Positions 55,016-63,988 of a stretch of DNA of 64,000 nucleotides are shown one piece after another (within the stretch, counting starts at the first letter, position 1; each line of letters opens with the position of its first letter). Made by a program: the position numbers and the translations under genes. The notes under the pieces were generated by a model. It searched no databases. It was not told where the DNA came from and saw nothing but the letters and a program-made list of their open reading frames with translations. The stretch spans positions 372,001-436,000 of the forward strand of contig JACKOW010000002.1 of assembly GCA_024234055.1 (NCBI GenBank), read 5' to 3'. Source of the stretch: Rhodanobacteraceae bacterium. Its GTDB lineage: Bacteria > Pseudomonadota > Gammaproteobacteria > Xanthomonadales > SZUA-5.

Positions 55016-55174
55016 TAGTTACGATCCATCACAAAGATGGCGGCGAGACTAGCAGCTGGCATGGGCTGAAGAAACCGACTCGCCGATCAGGGGCCATGAG
55101 CCCATGACCGCACGAGCCCCCAAGCGGCGCTGCCGGCGACGCCAGACTCTCGGTCGGGCCATGAATCCGGCCCG

Positions 55175-55249
55175 GTAGGAGCGGCTTGCGCCGCGATACC
55201 GGGCTCCCGGCACGTGCAAGCCTCGATCGCGGACAGAGTCCGCTCCCAC
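55175..55249. repeat. GTAGGAGCGG REP doublet (family C, copy 2)
   Basis: GTAGGAGCGGCTTGCGCCGCG at 55175 faces GACAGAGTCCGCTCCCAC ending at 55249. The 329-base gap 55016-55344 shows no other feature. Confidence 0.8.
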
Positions 55250-55344
55250 AGATCGGTTACTTCGCGACCGCTCGTGATCTGCCGACTAGGCAAAACGGCG
55301 CCGCAGCGCGGCGCCCTTTACAGGAGGGACACGCAGTACCAGCC

Positions 55345-56826
55345 TCAGGCGATGCGCTCTGCCCCGCCCATGTACGGTCGCAGCGCATCGGGGATGGTGA
55401 TGGACCCATCTTCGTTCTGATAGTTCTCCATCACCGCAATCAGCGCCCGACCGATGGCCACGCCCGAGCCGTTGAGCGTGTGCAGCAATTCGGGCTTGCC
55501 GGTGGCCGGATTGCGCCAGCGCGCATGCATGCGCCGGGCCTGGAAGCTTTCGCAATTGGAGCAGGAGCTGATTTCGCGATAGCTGTTCTGGCTCGGCAGC
55601 CAGACTTCGATGTCGTAGGTCTTGGTGGAGGCAAAACCCATGTCGCCCGAGCACAGCAGCATGGTGCGATAGGGCAGGCGCAAGCGTTTGAGGATGTTCT
55701 CGGCGTGGCCGGTCATTTCCTCCAGCTGGTTGTAGCTGTCTTCCGGCTTGACGATCTGCACCAGTTCGACCTTCTCGAACTGATGCTGGCGGATCATGCC
55801 GCGGGTATCGCGTCCGGCAGCCCCGGCCTCGGCGCGGAAACACAGTGAATGCGCGGTCAGCCGCTGCGGCAGCGTGTCGGCCTCGACAATCTCGTCGCGA
55901 TAGAGATTGGTTAACGAGACTTCTGCCGTCGGAATCAGGTACATGCGGCGCCACAACCAGCGATGCAGCGTCGCCACCATGGCGTCGGAGTTGTGCAGAT
56001 CGTCCCACAGTGCCGCCGGCATGCGGCCCAGGGTCTGCAGTCCGAGGTCACTGGCAATGCCGTTGATCAGGGCCAGCGCATCGTCCTGATCGCGACGGTG
56101 GATGGCGCCGTAGAGCGCGTCCTTGGCCTTGCCGTCAACCGCCAGATAGCGGGTGCCCACCGGCACCTCGAACAGATCTTCCTCGAACTTGGGCAGCTGA
56201 CCGGTACCCTGCATGGTTTCGCTGGTCACCAGCACCGGGACGTTGACCTCGGTGTAGCCGTGATGGGTGGTGTGCACATCGAGCATGAACTGCGCGAGTG
56301 CCCGGTGCAGCTTGGCCAATCCACCACGCAACACGGTGAAGCGCGCGCCGGAGAGCTTGGCACCAGCTTCGCCATCGAGCCAGCCGTTGCGGGCACCGAG
56401 TTCGACATGGTCCTTGACTTCGAAATCGAAGGTACGGGGAGTGCCCACCCGACGCACGGCGACGTTGCCGGTCTCGTCGGCCCCGACCGGAACGCTGGCG
56501 TGCGGAATGTTCGGGATGCGCAGCACGATCGCCGACAGCCGCTCCTGCAGTACCGCCAGACGATCTTCGGCCTGCTTGAGCTGATCGGGGAGCGCCTGAC
56601 TCTGGGCCATCAGATCATCGGCATTTTCGCCCCGACTCTTGCGCATGCCGATCTCTTTGGCCAGTCGGTTGCGATTGGCCTGCAGCTCCTGCGTTTCCGT
56701 CTGCACCTGCTTGCGTTCGGTCTCGAGCGCTTCGAGGTCTTGCATCGGCAGGTCCAGACCGCGCAGACGCTTCAGGCTTTCGGCAGTGGCTTCCAGGTGA
56801 TGGCGGAACAGCGCAGGGTCGAGCAT
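55345..56826 (-). CDS. serS: Serine--tRNA ligase with an inserted segment
   Basis: 493 residues against about 425 usual. The N-terminal coiled-coil arm (ETERKQVQTETQELQANRN) and the class II core are normal: TGQLPKFEEDLF, YLIPTAEVSLTNLYRDE, CFRAEAGAAGRDTRGMIRQHQFEKVE (motif 2), and NGSGVAIGRAL (motif 3). Between residues 222 and 294 lie about 70 residues where relatives have 10-20, containing AKDALYGAIHRRDQDDALALINGIASD and LHRWLWRR. The insertion is in frame, so the enzyme should still work. Confidence 0.95.
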   Translation of the reverse strand: MLDPALFRHHLEATAESLKRLRGLDLPMQDLEALETERKQVQTETQELQANRNRLAKEIGMRKSRGENADDLMAQSQALPDQLKQAEDRLAVLQERLSAIVLRIPNIPHASVPVGADETGNVAVRRVGTPRTFDFEVKDHVELGARNGWLDGEAGAKLSGARFTVLRGGLAKLHRALAQFMLDVHTTHHGYTEVNVPVLVTSETMQGTGQLPKFEEDLFEVPVGTRYLAVDGKAKDALYGAIHRRDQDDALALINGIASDLGLQTLGRMPAALWDDLHNSDAMVATLHRWLWRRMYLIPTAEVSLTNLYRDEIVEADTLPQRLTAHSLCFRAEAGAAGRDTRGMIRQHQFEKVELVQIVKPEDSYNQLEEMTGHAENILKRLRLPYRTMLLCSGDMGFASTKTYDIEVWLPSQNSYREISSCSNCESFQARRMHARWRNPATGKPELLHTLNGSGVAIGRALIAVMENYQNEDGSITIPDALRPYMGGAERIA

Positions 56827-56968
56827 GAGTACACCTCGCAGAGAACGGCAAAGACTCGGGATTATGCAGCCGCCACATTGTGGCCGCTTCGTCGGGCAAT
56901 GAATTTGTTCGAGATCATGGCCGGCGACCTGAAATCAACCAGAAATCCGTCGGAAGCAACAACAGCAG

Positions 56969-57240
56969 TTATCCGCAAAGGACACGAAGGACGCAAAGAT
57001 GGCTATGGACGAAAAGGGGGAAAGCACCGGGACACCCTAGCGTCCATTGCGGAGAAGGAGACTCCCGATCCCGCTCGCGTCAAATGCCACACAATTAGGT
57101 AGATCAGAGCCCCTGGCGGCGCGCTTGTTCGCGCATCGAACAGGGGCGGGGGGCAGGGGACCCACGTCGCGGCACGGTCAGATCATGCGTCGAGGTTGGA
57201 CCCCTGCCCCTCGCCCCTCGCTCCTCGCTCCTCGCCCCCT
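56969..57240. repeat. Repeat-rich gap between serS and ppa
   Basis: The 460-base gap holds a half copy of the CGCAAAGGACACGAAGG repeat (56969-57003), a copy of repeat H (57111-57143), and a C-rich run of CCCCTCG/CTCCTCG units (57201-57239). No gene is seen. CATACT near 57249 could be the ppa -10 box. Confidence 0.7.
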
Positions 57241-57286
57241 GCGGCGGGCATACTCCGATCTCATCGCCTCAGCAAAGGACAGCACC

Positions 57287-57835
57287 ATGGGACTGGAACG
57301 CGTACCCGCCGGACGCCAGGTACCTGATGAAGTGAACGTCATCATCGAGATTCCGATGAACGCCGAACCGGTCAAGTACGAAGTCGACAAGGACTCGGGC
57401 GCCATCTTTGTCGATCGCGTACTGACCACGCCGATGCGCTACCCGTGCAATTACGGCTACATCCCGCACACCTTGTCCGGAGATGGCGATCCAGCCGATG
57501 TCCTGGTGGTGATGCCGCTGCCGCTGATCCCGGGCTCGGTCATTCGCGTGCGTCCGATCGGCCTGCTGGCCATGGAGGACGAGGCCGGCGAGGACACCAA
57601 GCTGATCGCGGTGCCCATCGACCGCATCTACAGCGCCTACGCCCATATCCGCAAACTCGAAGACGTGGCCGAACCCACCCGCGACCGCATCCGCCATTTC
57701 TTCGAGCACTACAAGGATCTGGAGAAGGGCAAGTGGGTCAAGGTACGTGGCTGGGAAGACGCCGCCGCCGCCAAACGCGAGATCGTCGAATCCGTAGAGC
57801 GCTATGAGGCGCTGCCGGTAAAGCCGGGATACTGA
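57287..57835 (+). CDS. ppa: Inorganic pyrophosphatase (family I)
   Basis: 182 residues, normal length. Hydrolyses PPi to two phosphates with Mg. Metal aspartates Asp66, Asp68 and Asp71 are in GDGDPADVLVV; YEVDKDSGAIFVDR and YPCNYGYIPHTL are also typical. AAAGGA lies 7 bases before the ATG. Confidence 0.97.
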   Translation: MGLERVPAGRQVPDEVNVIIEIPMNAEPVKYEVDKDSGAIFVDRVLTTPMRYPCNYGYIPHTLSGDGDPADVLVVMPLPLIPGSVIRVRPIGLLAMEDEAGEDTKLIAVPIDRIYSAYAHIRKLEDVAEPTRDRIRHFFEHYKDLEKGKWVKVRGWEDAAAAKREIVESVERYEALPVKPGY

Positions 57836-58405
57836 AGAGCGGGACAGGGGAAAAGGGAAAGGGAAAAGGGAAGAGCCGTGGCTCGTGGGGCCGGCGTCTG
57901 GTGCGGCGATGGTTTCAGACTTGTGCCCGGTGAAGTTTCTGTGGCTCCAGACTTGTGTGGACGCTTTTCGGCTCTGCGCCGGGCGTCACGGCGAGGCGGC
58001 TGGCTTGCTTCGCTGGGCTTTTCATGAATCCGCGCCTTTGTTGATGCGTCATTGCGAGCCAGCTGTGTCGGGTGTCGGCCCGACACTGCGCACGGGCCAT
58101 GAACCCCCGGCGTCATTGCGAGCGTAGCGAAGCAATCCAGGGGCGTGCGGCGCTACCGTGGATTGCTTCGTCGCTGCGCTCCTCGCAATGACGCATCAAT
58201 AACTTACGATATGGCTTCATGTAGAGGAACGCAGTGACCAAGCAACCCAGTGCTTCTGAGGAGGTGCGTCTGGATTGCTTCGCTACGCTCGCGATGACGC
58301 CGGCCGCTTCCGATCATGACCCGCGTCAGGACTCGATCGTCGACGTGCGGGCTCTGCCGACAACCGACAACCCGCAACCCGCAACCGACAACCAGCAACC
58401 AGCCC
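57836..58405. repeat. Repeat-filled gap between ppa and trpE
   Basis: In order: a polypurine tract directly after the ppa stop (57836-57875); an inverted GTTCATGGCC element (58039-58104); an 83-bp inverted repeat of CATTGCGAGCG / GAAGCAATCCA type (58111-58193), a pattern widespread in bacteria; a partial CATATCG element (58188-58230); and seven heptads of CCGACAA/CCAGCAA type (58357-58405). No gene is seen. Confidence 0.8.
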
Positions 58406-58446
58406 CTCTATGATCCGCGGAAACCCTTTCGGACTCTCCCTCCACC

Positions 58447-59922
58447 ATGATTGATGCCATCAACCTCGCCGAGCTGCGTGCGGCCGGCTACACCCGTGTG
58501 CCGGTGGTACGCCATGTGCGTGCGGATCTGGATACGCCGCTGTCGGCCTACCTGAAGCTGGTCGATGGTACCGATGCCTATCTGCTGGAATCGGTTGAAG
58601 GCAGCGACACCTGGGGGCGCTATTCGATCATCGGCCTGCCGGCGCGCGAGCGTATCGAGGTGCGCGGCCGGCAATGGCGGCGCCTGCTCGATGGCGTCTG
58701 TGTCGAGGAGCGCGAGGTCGCTGACCCGCTGGCCGAAGTCCAGGCCTTGATCCACAGCGAGAAGGTGCCGATGCAGGAAGGTCTGCCCGCCTTCGCCGGC
58801 GGCTGGGTCGGCTATTTCGCCTTCGAGACCCTGGCCTACATCGAGACCAAGCTGGCCCGCGATGATCGTCCCGATCAACTCGGCACACCGGAAATCGTGT
58901 TGCTGCGCACCGAGGAACTGGCGGTGTTCGACAACCGCAAGGGCAGGCTGTCGCTGATCGTGCACGCTGCCACCGACGAGACGGGCGCCATCGAACGGGC
59001 CGAGCGCCGGCTGGATCGACTCACCTATCGGCTGCGCGCACCGGCGCCAGGTTATCCCGAAGTGCTCGACCCCCAGGCACTGGACGAGGCCCATTTCGTG
59101 TCCGGTTTCACCCGCGAGGAATTCGAGGCGGCGGTGCGTCGCTGCCAGGAGTACATCCTCGCCGGCGACGCCTTTCAGATCGTCATCTCGCAACGCCTGT
59201 CGGTGCCCTTCCGGGCACGTCCCATCGATGTCTACCGCGCGCTGCGTTCGCTCAACCCGTCACCGTACATGTATTTCATGGACCTCGGCGACCTGCATGT
59301 GGTCGGCTCGTCCCCGGAGATCCTGGTGCGGCTGAAGGCCGGCGAGGTGGTGGTACGTCCAATCGCCGGCACGCTGCCGCGCGGCGCCAACAGCGCCGAG
59401 GACGATGCCAACGCCCAGCGCCTGCTCAGCGATCCCAAGGAATGCGCCGAGCACCTGATGCTGATTGACCTCGGCCGCAATGACGTTGGCCGGGTCGCGC
59501 AATCGGGCACGGTCCAGCTCACCGACCAGATGGTGGTCGAACGCTATTCGCACGTGATGCACATCGTCTCCCAGGTGGTCGGCCAGTTGCGCCCGGAACT
59601 CGACATCATCGATGTGCTGCGAGCCACCTTCCCGGCCGGCACCCTCTCCGGCGCGCCCAAGATCCGGGCGGTGGAGATCATCCAGGACCTGGAACCGATC
59701 AAGCGCAATCTCTACGGCGGCGCCGTCGGCTACATCAACTGGCAGGGCGAAGCCGACCTCGCCATCGCCATCCGCACCGCATTGATCAAGGACCAGACCC
59801 TGCACGTGCAGGCCGGCGCCGGCATCGTGGCCGATTCAGATCCGGGCATGGAATGGGAAGAAACCATGAACAAGGGCCGCGCCGTGTTCCGCGCCGTCGC
59901 CGAGGCGGTGCGCGGGCTCTGA
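58447..59922 (+). CDS. trpE: Anthranilate synthase component I
   Basis: 491 residues. Converts chorismate and ammonia/Gln to anthranilate with TrpG. The N-terminal feedback site has LLESVEGSDTWGRYS (the LLES element of Trp inhibition), and the chorismate domain has FQIVISQRLS, NPSPYMYFMDL, RPIAGTLPRG, and GTLSGAPKIRAVEI. trpG is not visible; the 3' side is repeats. The start is the first conserved Met. Confidence 0.97.
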   Translation: MIDAINLAELRAAGYTRVPVVRHVRADLDTPLSAYLKLVDGTDAYLLESVEGSDTWGRYSIIGLPARERIEVRGRQWRRLLDGVCVEEREVADPLAEVQALIHSEKVPMQEGLPAFAGGWVGYFAFETLAYIETKLARDDRPDQLGTPEIVLLRTEELAVFDNRKGRLSLIVHAATDETGAIERAERRLDRLTYRLRAPAPGYPEVLDPQALDEAHFVSGFTREEFEAAVRRCQEYILAGDAFQIVISQRLSVPFRARPIDVYRALRSLNPSPYMYFMDLGDLHVVGSSPEILVRLKAGEVVVRPIAGTLPRGANSAEDDANAQRLLSDPKECAEHLMLIDLGRNDVGRVAQSGTVQLTDQMVVERYSHVMHIVSQVVGQLRPELDIIDVLRATFPAGTLSGAPKIRAVEIIQDLEPIKRNLYGGAVGYINWQGEADLAIAIRTALIKDQTLHVQAGAGIVADSDPGMEWEETMNKGRAVFRAVAEAVRGL

Positions 59923-59923
59923 G

Positions 59924-59958
59924 GCTGGTTGCTGGTTGCTGGTTGCTGGTTGCTGGTG
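59924..59958 (+). repeat. Five GCTGGTT heptads directly after trpE
   Basis: Four perfect GCTGGTT copies and one GCTGGTG begin 2 bases after the trpE stop. They are the reverse complement of the CCAGCAA heptads 40 bases upstream of trpE. Confidence 0.9.
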
Positions 59959-60009
59959 TGGGAGAGAGCTGTCTCACGCGGAGGCGCGGAGATCGCGGAG
60001 AAAAGCAAA

Positions 60010-60146
60010 GACGCCAAAGAGCCCCGCTGAGCCGCTGCGCGGCACAACGGGCTACAATAGCTCCTGTAGCCCGAACTGCGCGCAGCGCTGTCCGGGCGGT
60101 GACGCCAAAGAGCCCCGCTGAGCCGCTGCGCGGCACAACGGGCTAC
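60010..60146. repeat. Family D REP: half copy plus full 81-bp copy
   Basis: 60010-60055 is the right half, and 60066-60146 is a complete copy; their right halves are nearly identical. The 300-base gap before the DUF4403 gene holds nothing else. Confidence 0.85.
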
Positions 60147-60222
60147 AAGAGCCCCCGATCAGTCCCTGTTACAACTTCGCCGGCCACACTGAGGCCCGAT
60201 TCGGTGGCGACGGGATTTGGGA

Positions 60223-61716
60223 ATGGCTGTAAGGTCCGCACGTCGGTGGCTGCTCGCTGCTTCGGGCTTGCTGGCGCTGGCGCTGCTGGCGCTGAGCCTG
60301 CGTACCCACCTGCCCGGTCCAGGTGAGACGCCGGTCGAGGCGCCACCGCCGCTGGGCATGACCCTGCCGCAAACGCCGGTACCGGACTCGCTGCTGCTGT
60401 TGCCGATCGAGCTCCAGGCCGCCGCTCTCGCCGAGATCGCAGATCAATTACCCGAGCACATGCCGATTCCGCCGCGGCGCGAACGCAAGAAGTTCCGCTT
60501 CGGCAGTGTGTCCATCGAGACCGAGGGCGATGTCTGGCTGTCGTCGACCACGGTGCGAGCGCACGACGGCGCCTTGTGGGTCAGCACCGACGCCGATGCC
60601 GAATTGCGCGCGGAACTGGCGGGACGGCGCAAGACCGTCCGTGGCCGCGCGGCCATCGATGCACGGATCACGCTTCAGGTCGGAGCCGACTGGACGGTCA
60701 AACCGGACATCGAGCTGGACTATCGCTGGCTGCAGGCGCCGAGCACGCGGGTCTTTGGCATCGACGTCGGGCTACGGCGCCAAGCCGATCGGGCGCTGCA
60801 ACCGCGGCTCGATCAACTCGAACAGCGCTGGGCCGAGTCGATCCAGAAGAAGCTTGACCTGCGTGCCCGCGCCGAACAGTGGTGGACGCGACTGCAGCAG
60901 CCGTTCGTGCTCTCCAGCCAGCCCCCCCTGTGGCTGCAGGTGGATCCATCCAGCGTCTACTGGCAGCCGCCGCGCACCGAAGACGAGAGCCTGCAGCTGC
61001 TGCTGGGCGTCAAGGCGAAATTGCAACTGGTGCATGGACCCGTGCCTGACGCGCGCGAGGCCACGGCGCTGCCGGCGCTCAGCCTGCAGGCTCCCGAGGA
61101 TTCGCAGCTGCGACTGAACCTGGATGTCCAGGCCCAGTACGCGGCGATGACCGAGGCGCTGCAGGCTGCGCTGGGCGGCAAATCGCGCACGGTGAGTTAC
61201 GCTGGCGGCAGCGCAATCGTGCAGTTCGAGGAGTTCCGGGTGTATCCCTCGGCACCCGATCTGGTGCTAGCTGCGCGCCTGCGCATCGAGGGCCTGGGCT
61301 TGCGCGACAGCAAGGGCTGGGTCTATCTGCACGGCCGCCCCGGTTTCGACCCGAAGACCCGAACGCTCAGCATCACCAACATCGATTTCGTCAGCGTCAG
61401 CGACAACCCGCTGCTGCAAGCGGCATCAGAGCTGCTGCGCGACCAGATCAGAGCGCAGCTGGCTGCAGCGGCGCGCATCGACCTCAGCGACCGACTCACG
61501 CAGGTGCAGGAAACGGCCCAGACCCAGCTCAATCAATGGGTGGAGCGCGCGGTCCGTGACCGCGACAACGCATCCGGGCAGGCCGAAAAGCTGGCGAAAC
61601 ATCTGCATCTGGCCGCCAGCATCGATGATCTGCAGTTGCTCGATCTGGCACCCGGTGATGACGCCCTGATGCTGCGGGTGTCCCTCAGCGGCAAACTGGC
61701 GCTGGAACTTCGCTGA
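60223..61716 (+). CDS. DUF4403 family protein, membrane anchored
   Basis: 497 residues from ATG 60223. A signal anchor (LLAASGLLALALLALSL) precedes a long beta-rich chain with the DUF4403 layout: two related halves each ending in amphipathic helices (ALQPRLDQLEQRWAESIQKKLDLR and LQAASELLRDQIRAQL). The family is of unknown function and looks like a lipid-binding tubular fold; that is inference. Confidence 0.8.
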   Translation: MAVRSARRWLLAASGLLALALLALSLRTHLPGPGETPVEAPPPLGMTLPQTPVPDSLLLLPIELQAAALAEIADQLPEHMPIPPRRERKKFRFGSVSIETEGDVWLSSTTVRAHDGALWVSTDADAELRAELAGRRKTVRGRAAIDARITLQVGADWTVKPDIELDYRWLQAPSTRVFGIDVGLRRQADRALQPRLDQLEQRWAESIQKKLDLRARAEQWWTRLQQPFVLSSQPPLWLQVDPSSVYWQPPRTEDESLQLLLGVKAKLQLVHGPVPDAREATALPALSLQAPEDSQLRLNLDVQAQYAAMTEALQAALGGKSRTVSYAGGSAIVQFEEFRVYPSAPDLVLAARLRIEGLGLRDSKGWVYLHGRPGFDPKTRTLSITNIDFVSVSDNPLLQAASELLRDQIRAQLAAAARIDLSDRLTQVQETAQTQLNQWVERAVRDRDNASGQAEKLAKHLHLAASIDDLQLLDLAPGDDALMLRVSLSGKLALELR

Positions 61717-61754
61717 CAAATCCGCTGGCTTTCGCGGTGACAGGGAAGAGTATC

Positions 61755-61884
61755 TTTGTCCGCAAAGGACGCAAAGTACGCAAAGAAGAGCCTTTCCAGG
61801 GATGGCATCGAGTCCATCGCCGGCCCGACGGCCAATCAAATTTCCGCTTCTACTTTGCGTCCTTTGCGTCCTTTGCGGACGAAA
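61755..61884. repeat. Long inverted repeat of CGCAAAGGACGC type (family G, copy 2)
   Basis: TTTGTCCGCAAAGGACGCAA at 61755 pairs with GCGTCCTTTGCGGAC ending near 61884, with a 65-base spacer. Matches 26991-27118. It lies between convergent genes. Confidence 0.82.
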
Positions 61885-61915
61885 AATCTTTGCTCCACTC
61901 CGCCACATTTCCAAA

Positions 61916-62779
61916 TCACGCGCGGGCAAACTCGCGGAACGCCGCCGCCACCTCGTCCACGGCCTCCAGCTGCGGGTAATGACCGACGCCGGCCAGTTCG
62001 ACGACATCGGCATTGGCCACGAGTTCGCGGTAGCGCCGCACCAGTTGCGAGCCGGAGATGGGATCGTCGATGCCGTCGATCAGGCGCATCGGGATGCGGC
62101 TTTGTTCGAGCGCGCCGACCCAGCGCGAGCGCATGCGCCGGCGCTCGGCCATGTAGCGGATCAACCGGGGCAACACGGCGCGGCCGTTGTTGTGTTCCAT
62201 CAACTCCCACATCGAGCGCAGTTCGGCCTCGCCCAATGGCCGCTTGCAGATCTCGTTCATGGTGGCGGCAAAGCGCGGGAAGCGGGTCATTCGCGCAATC
62301 AATCCGCCCAGGGGCGAGGCCAGCAGCTTCTGGATCAGGCGCGGGCTGTGGGCTTCAGGGAACAATCCACCATTCAGCAGACACAGCTGTTGCATCGACC
62401 ACACCTGGCTGCCTTCCAGTTGCCGCGCCAACAGCTCCTGCGCCACCGTATCGCCGTAGTCGTGTGCAAGCACCCGGCACGCCCGTATGCCGAAATGCGC
62501 GAGCACGGCTTCGGCCAGATCCGCTTGCGCAGCCATGGTGTAGTCGAAGGTCTTCGGTTTGTCCGACCAGCCGAAACCCAGCAGATCGAAGCTGATGCAG
62601 GTGAACTCGTTCTCCAGCCGCGAGACCAGCGGTTGCCAATCCCGGGAGGCGGTCGGAAAACCGTGGATCAACAACACCGGATCGCCCTGGCCGCTGCTGC
62701 GCACGAAGATCCTGTGCCCCCGCCAATCCAGAAGCTGCCCTGTCGACTGCCAGCTTGCTGCACTCAAGTCACTCACCAT
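61916..62779 (-). CDS. Alpha/beta hydrolase with an Asp nucleophile
   Basis: 287 residues from ATG 62779 (62782 possible; GGAG just upstream). LLIHGFPTASRDW oxyanion loop, then VLAHDYGDTVAQE, where the nucleophile position is Asp, as in haloalkane dehalogenases and epoxide hydrolases. DGIDDP and GVGHYPQLE supply the acid and histidine. The substrate is unknown. Cytosolic. Confidence 0.87.
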   Translation of the reverse strand: MVSDLSAASWQSTGQLLDWRGHRIFVRSSGQGDPVLLIHGFPTASRDWQPLVSRLENEFTCISFDLLGFGWSDKPKTFDYTMAAQADLAEAVLAHFGIRACRVLAHDYGDTVAQELLARQLEGSQVWSMQQLCLLNGGLFPEAHSPRLIQKLLASPLGGLIARMTRFPRFAATMNEICKRPLGEAELRSMWELMEHNNGRAVLPRLIRYMAERRRMRSRWVGALEQSRIPMRLIDGIDDPISGSQLVRRYRELVANADVVELAGVGHYPQLEAVDEVAAAFREFARA

Positions 62780-62899
62780 CATGCTCCGCACCAGGATTCG
62801 CTGGCAGTATCCCAGAGTAGGACCAGCGCGGCAGGGCTGCCGCGCCAGCCGACAGTTCTGACAACCAATGAGCCAGCTGCCGGGCTCGCGAGGGAGACC

Positions 62900-63883
62900 A
62901 TGATCGTGAAGCGATACTGGATTCGTTGGAGTGTGTGCCTGTGCCTGATGCTGCTCGCCAGCGCGGCGTCCGCTGCGCGGCCGCTGCCGCGCGCACCCGG
63001 TACCGATCTGCGGGTACTGGTCTGGAATGTGTCGGGCGAACAGTTTTTCGAGCACCAGAAGGGCTACATCAAGGCGCTGAGTGCTGTCGATGCCGACTTG
63101 CTCATACTCGATGAAATGCCTGTGGGTCGCAGCACTGAAGACGTGCGAGCCGTGCTGACGCAGATCGAATCCCGCCGCCAACCTGATTGGCAGATCGCCT
63201 ATGGCAGCAGCGGCTACAATCAAACCACGGTGTTTGCAGCGCGTGGACACGTGCAGGCGTTGCCGGAGTTCGCCTTTCTACCCTATCCGCAGAACGCCCG
63301 CGAGCAAGTGCTGGCGCCACTCACGAACGCCGACAAGCAGCTCCGCATGAAGCAAAAGCTGGATGGCGGCGTTGCCAGTTTCGGCGTGGAGGCTACTTTC
63401 GGCAAACGCCGGGCATTGCTGGTCGGGGTAGACCTGACCTGCTGCGGCGACAGCGATGATGCTTGGGAAGAACGTCTGCGACTGGTGGAATCCACGGAAG
63501 TACGGGCGGCACTGGATCGGGCCTGGTCGCAACGGCAGGTGCATGCGGTGATCGTCGCTGGCGACTTCAACGCGGTACGTGGCCGCAAGCCATTGCTGCC
63601 AGTTCAGGGTGATCCTGGCAGTGGCGACTCCTATCTGCGCGTTGCCCCGGCGGCGCATGCCAATGGCATCGACGACTGGACCTGGGATGGCCGCGGCACC
63701 CCCTTTCCGTCTCGCCCACTGGATTTCATCCTGCACAACGAAGGGCTGACGCTGCTGCATGCCCTGGTCTTCGACCCGGAGACCATGGCCCCGCGCCAGC
63801 GCAGCCGGCTCGGATTGCGCCGCGACTCGCTGATCCCGTTGAGCGAACATCGACCGGTGATAGCCGACTTTTCCTGGCGCTGA
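62900..63883 (+). CDS. Exported endonuclease/exonuclease/phosphatase-family protein
   Basis: 327 residues with AGGGAG before the ATG and a signal peptide (LMLLASAASAAR). EEP core: LRVLVWNVSG, LLILDEMP (Glu), AGDFNAVRG (Asp, Asn), and LSEHRPVIADF (His). Acts on a phosphodiester such as DNA, a lipid or a phosphosugar outside the cytosol; which is unknown. Confidence 0.88.
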   Translation: MIVKRYWIRWSVCLCLMLLASAASAARPLPRAPGTDLRVLVWNVSGEQFFEHQKGYIKALSAVDADLLILDEMPVGRSTEDVRAVLTQIESRRQPDWQIAYGSSGYNQTTVFAARGHVQALPEFAFLPYPQNAREQVLAPLTNADKQLRMKQKLDGGVASFGVEATFGKRRALLVGVDLTCCGDSDDAWEERLRLVESTEVRAALDRAWSQRQVHAVIVAGDFNAVRGRKPLLPVQGDPGSGDSYLRVAPAAHANGIDDWTWDGRGTPFPSRPLDFILHNEGLTLLHALVFDPETMAPRQRSRLGLRRDSLIPLSEHRPVIADFSWR

Positions 63884-63988
63884 CGCATACGTTTTGCCCA
63901 CCGGGCCGGGTTCACCCTATGGCAGCACGCGCGTGGGCGAAGCCGCCTGGGCCTGGGTGCGCCACCGGTATCAGACCAGGAGCAAGTC

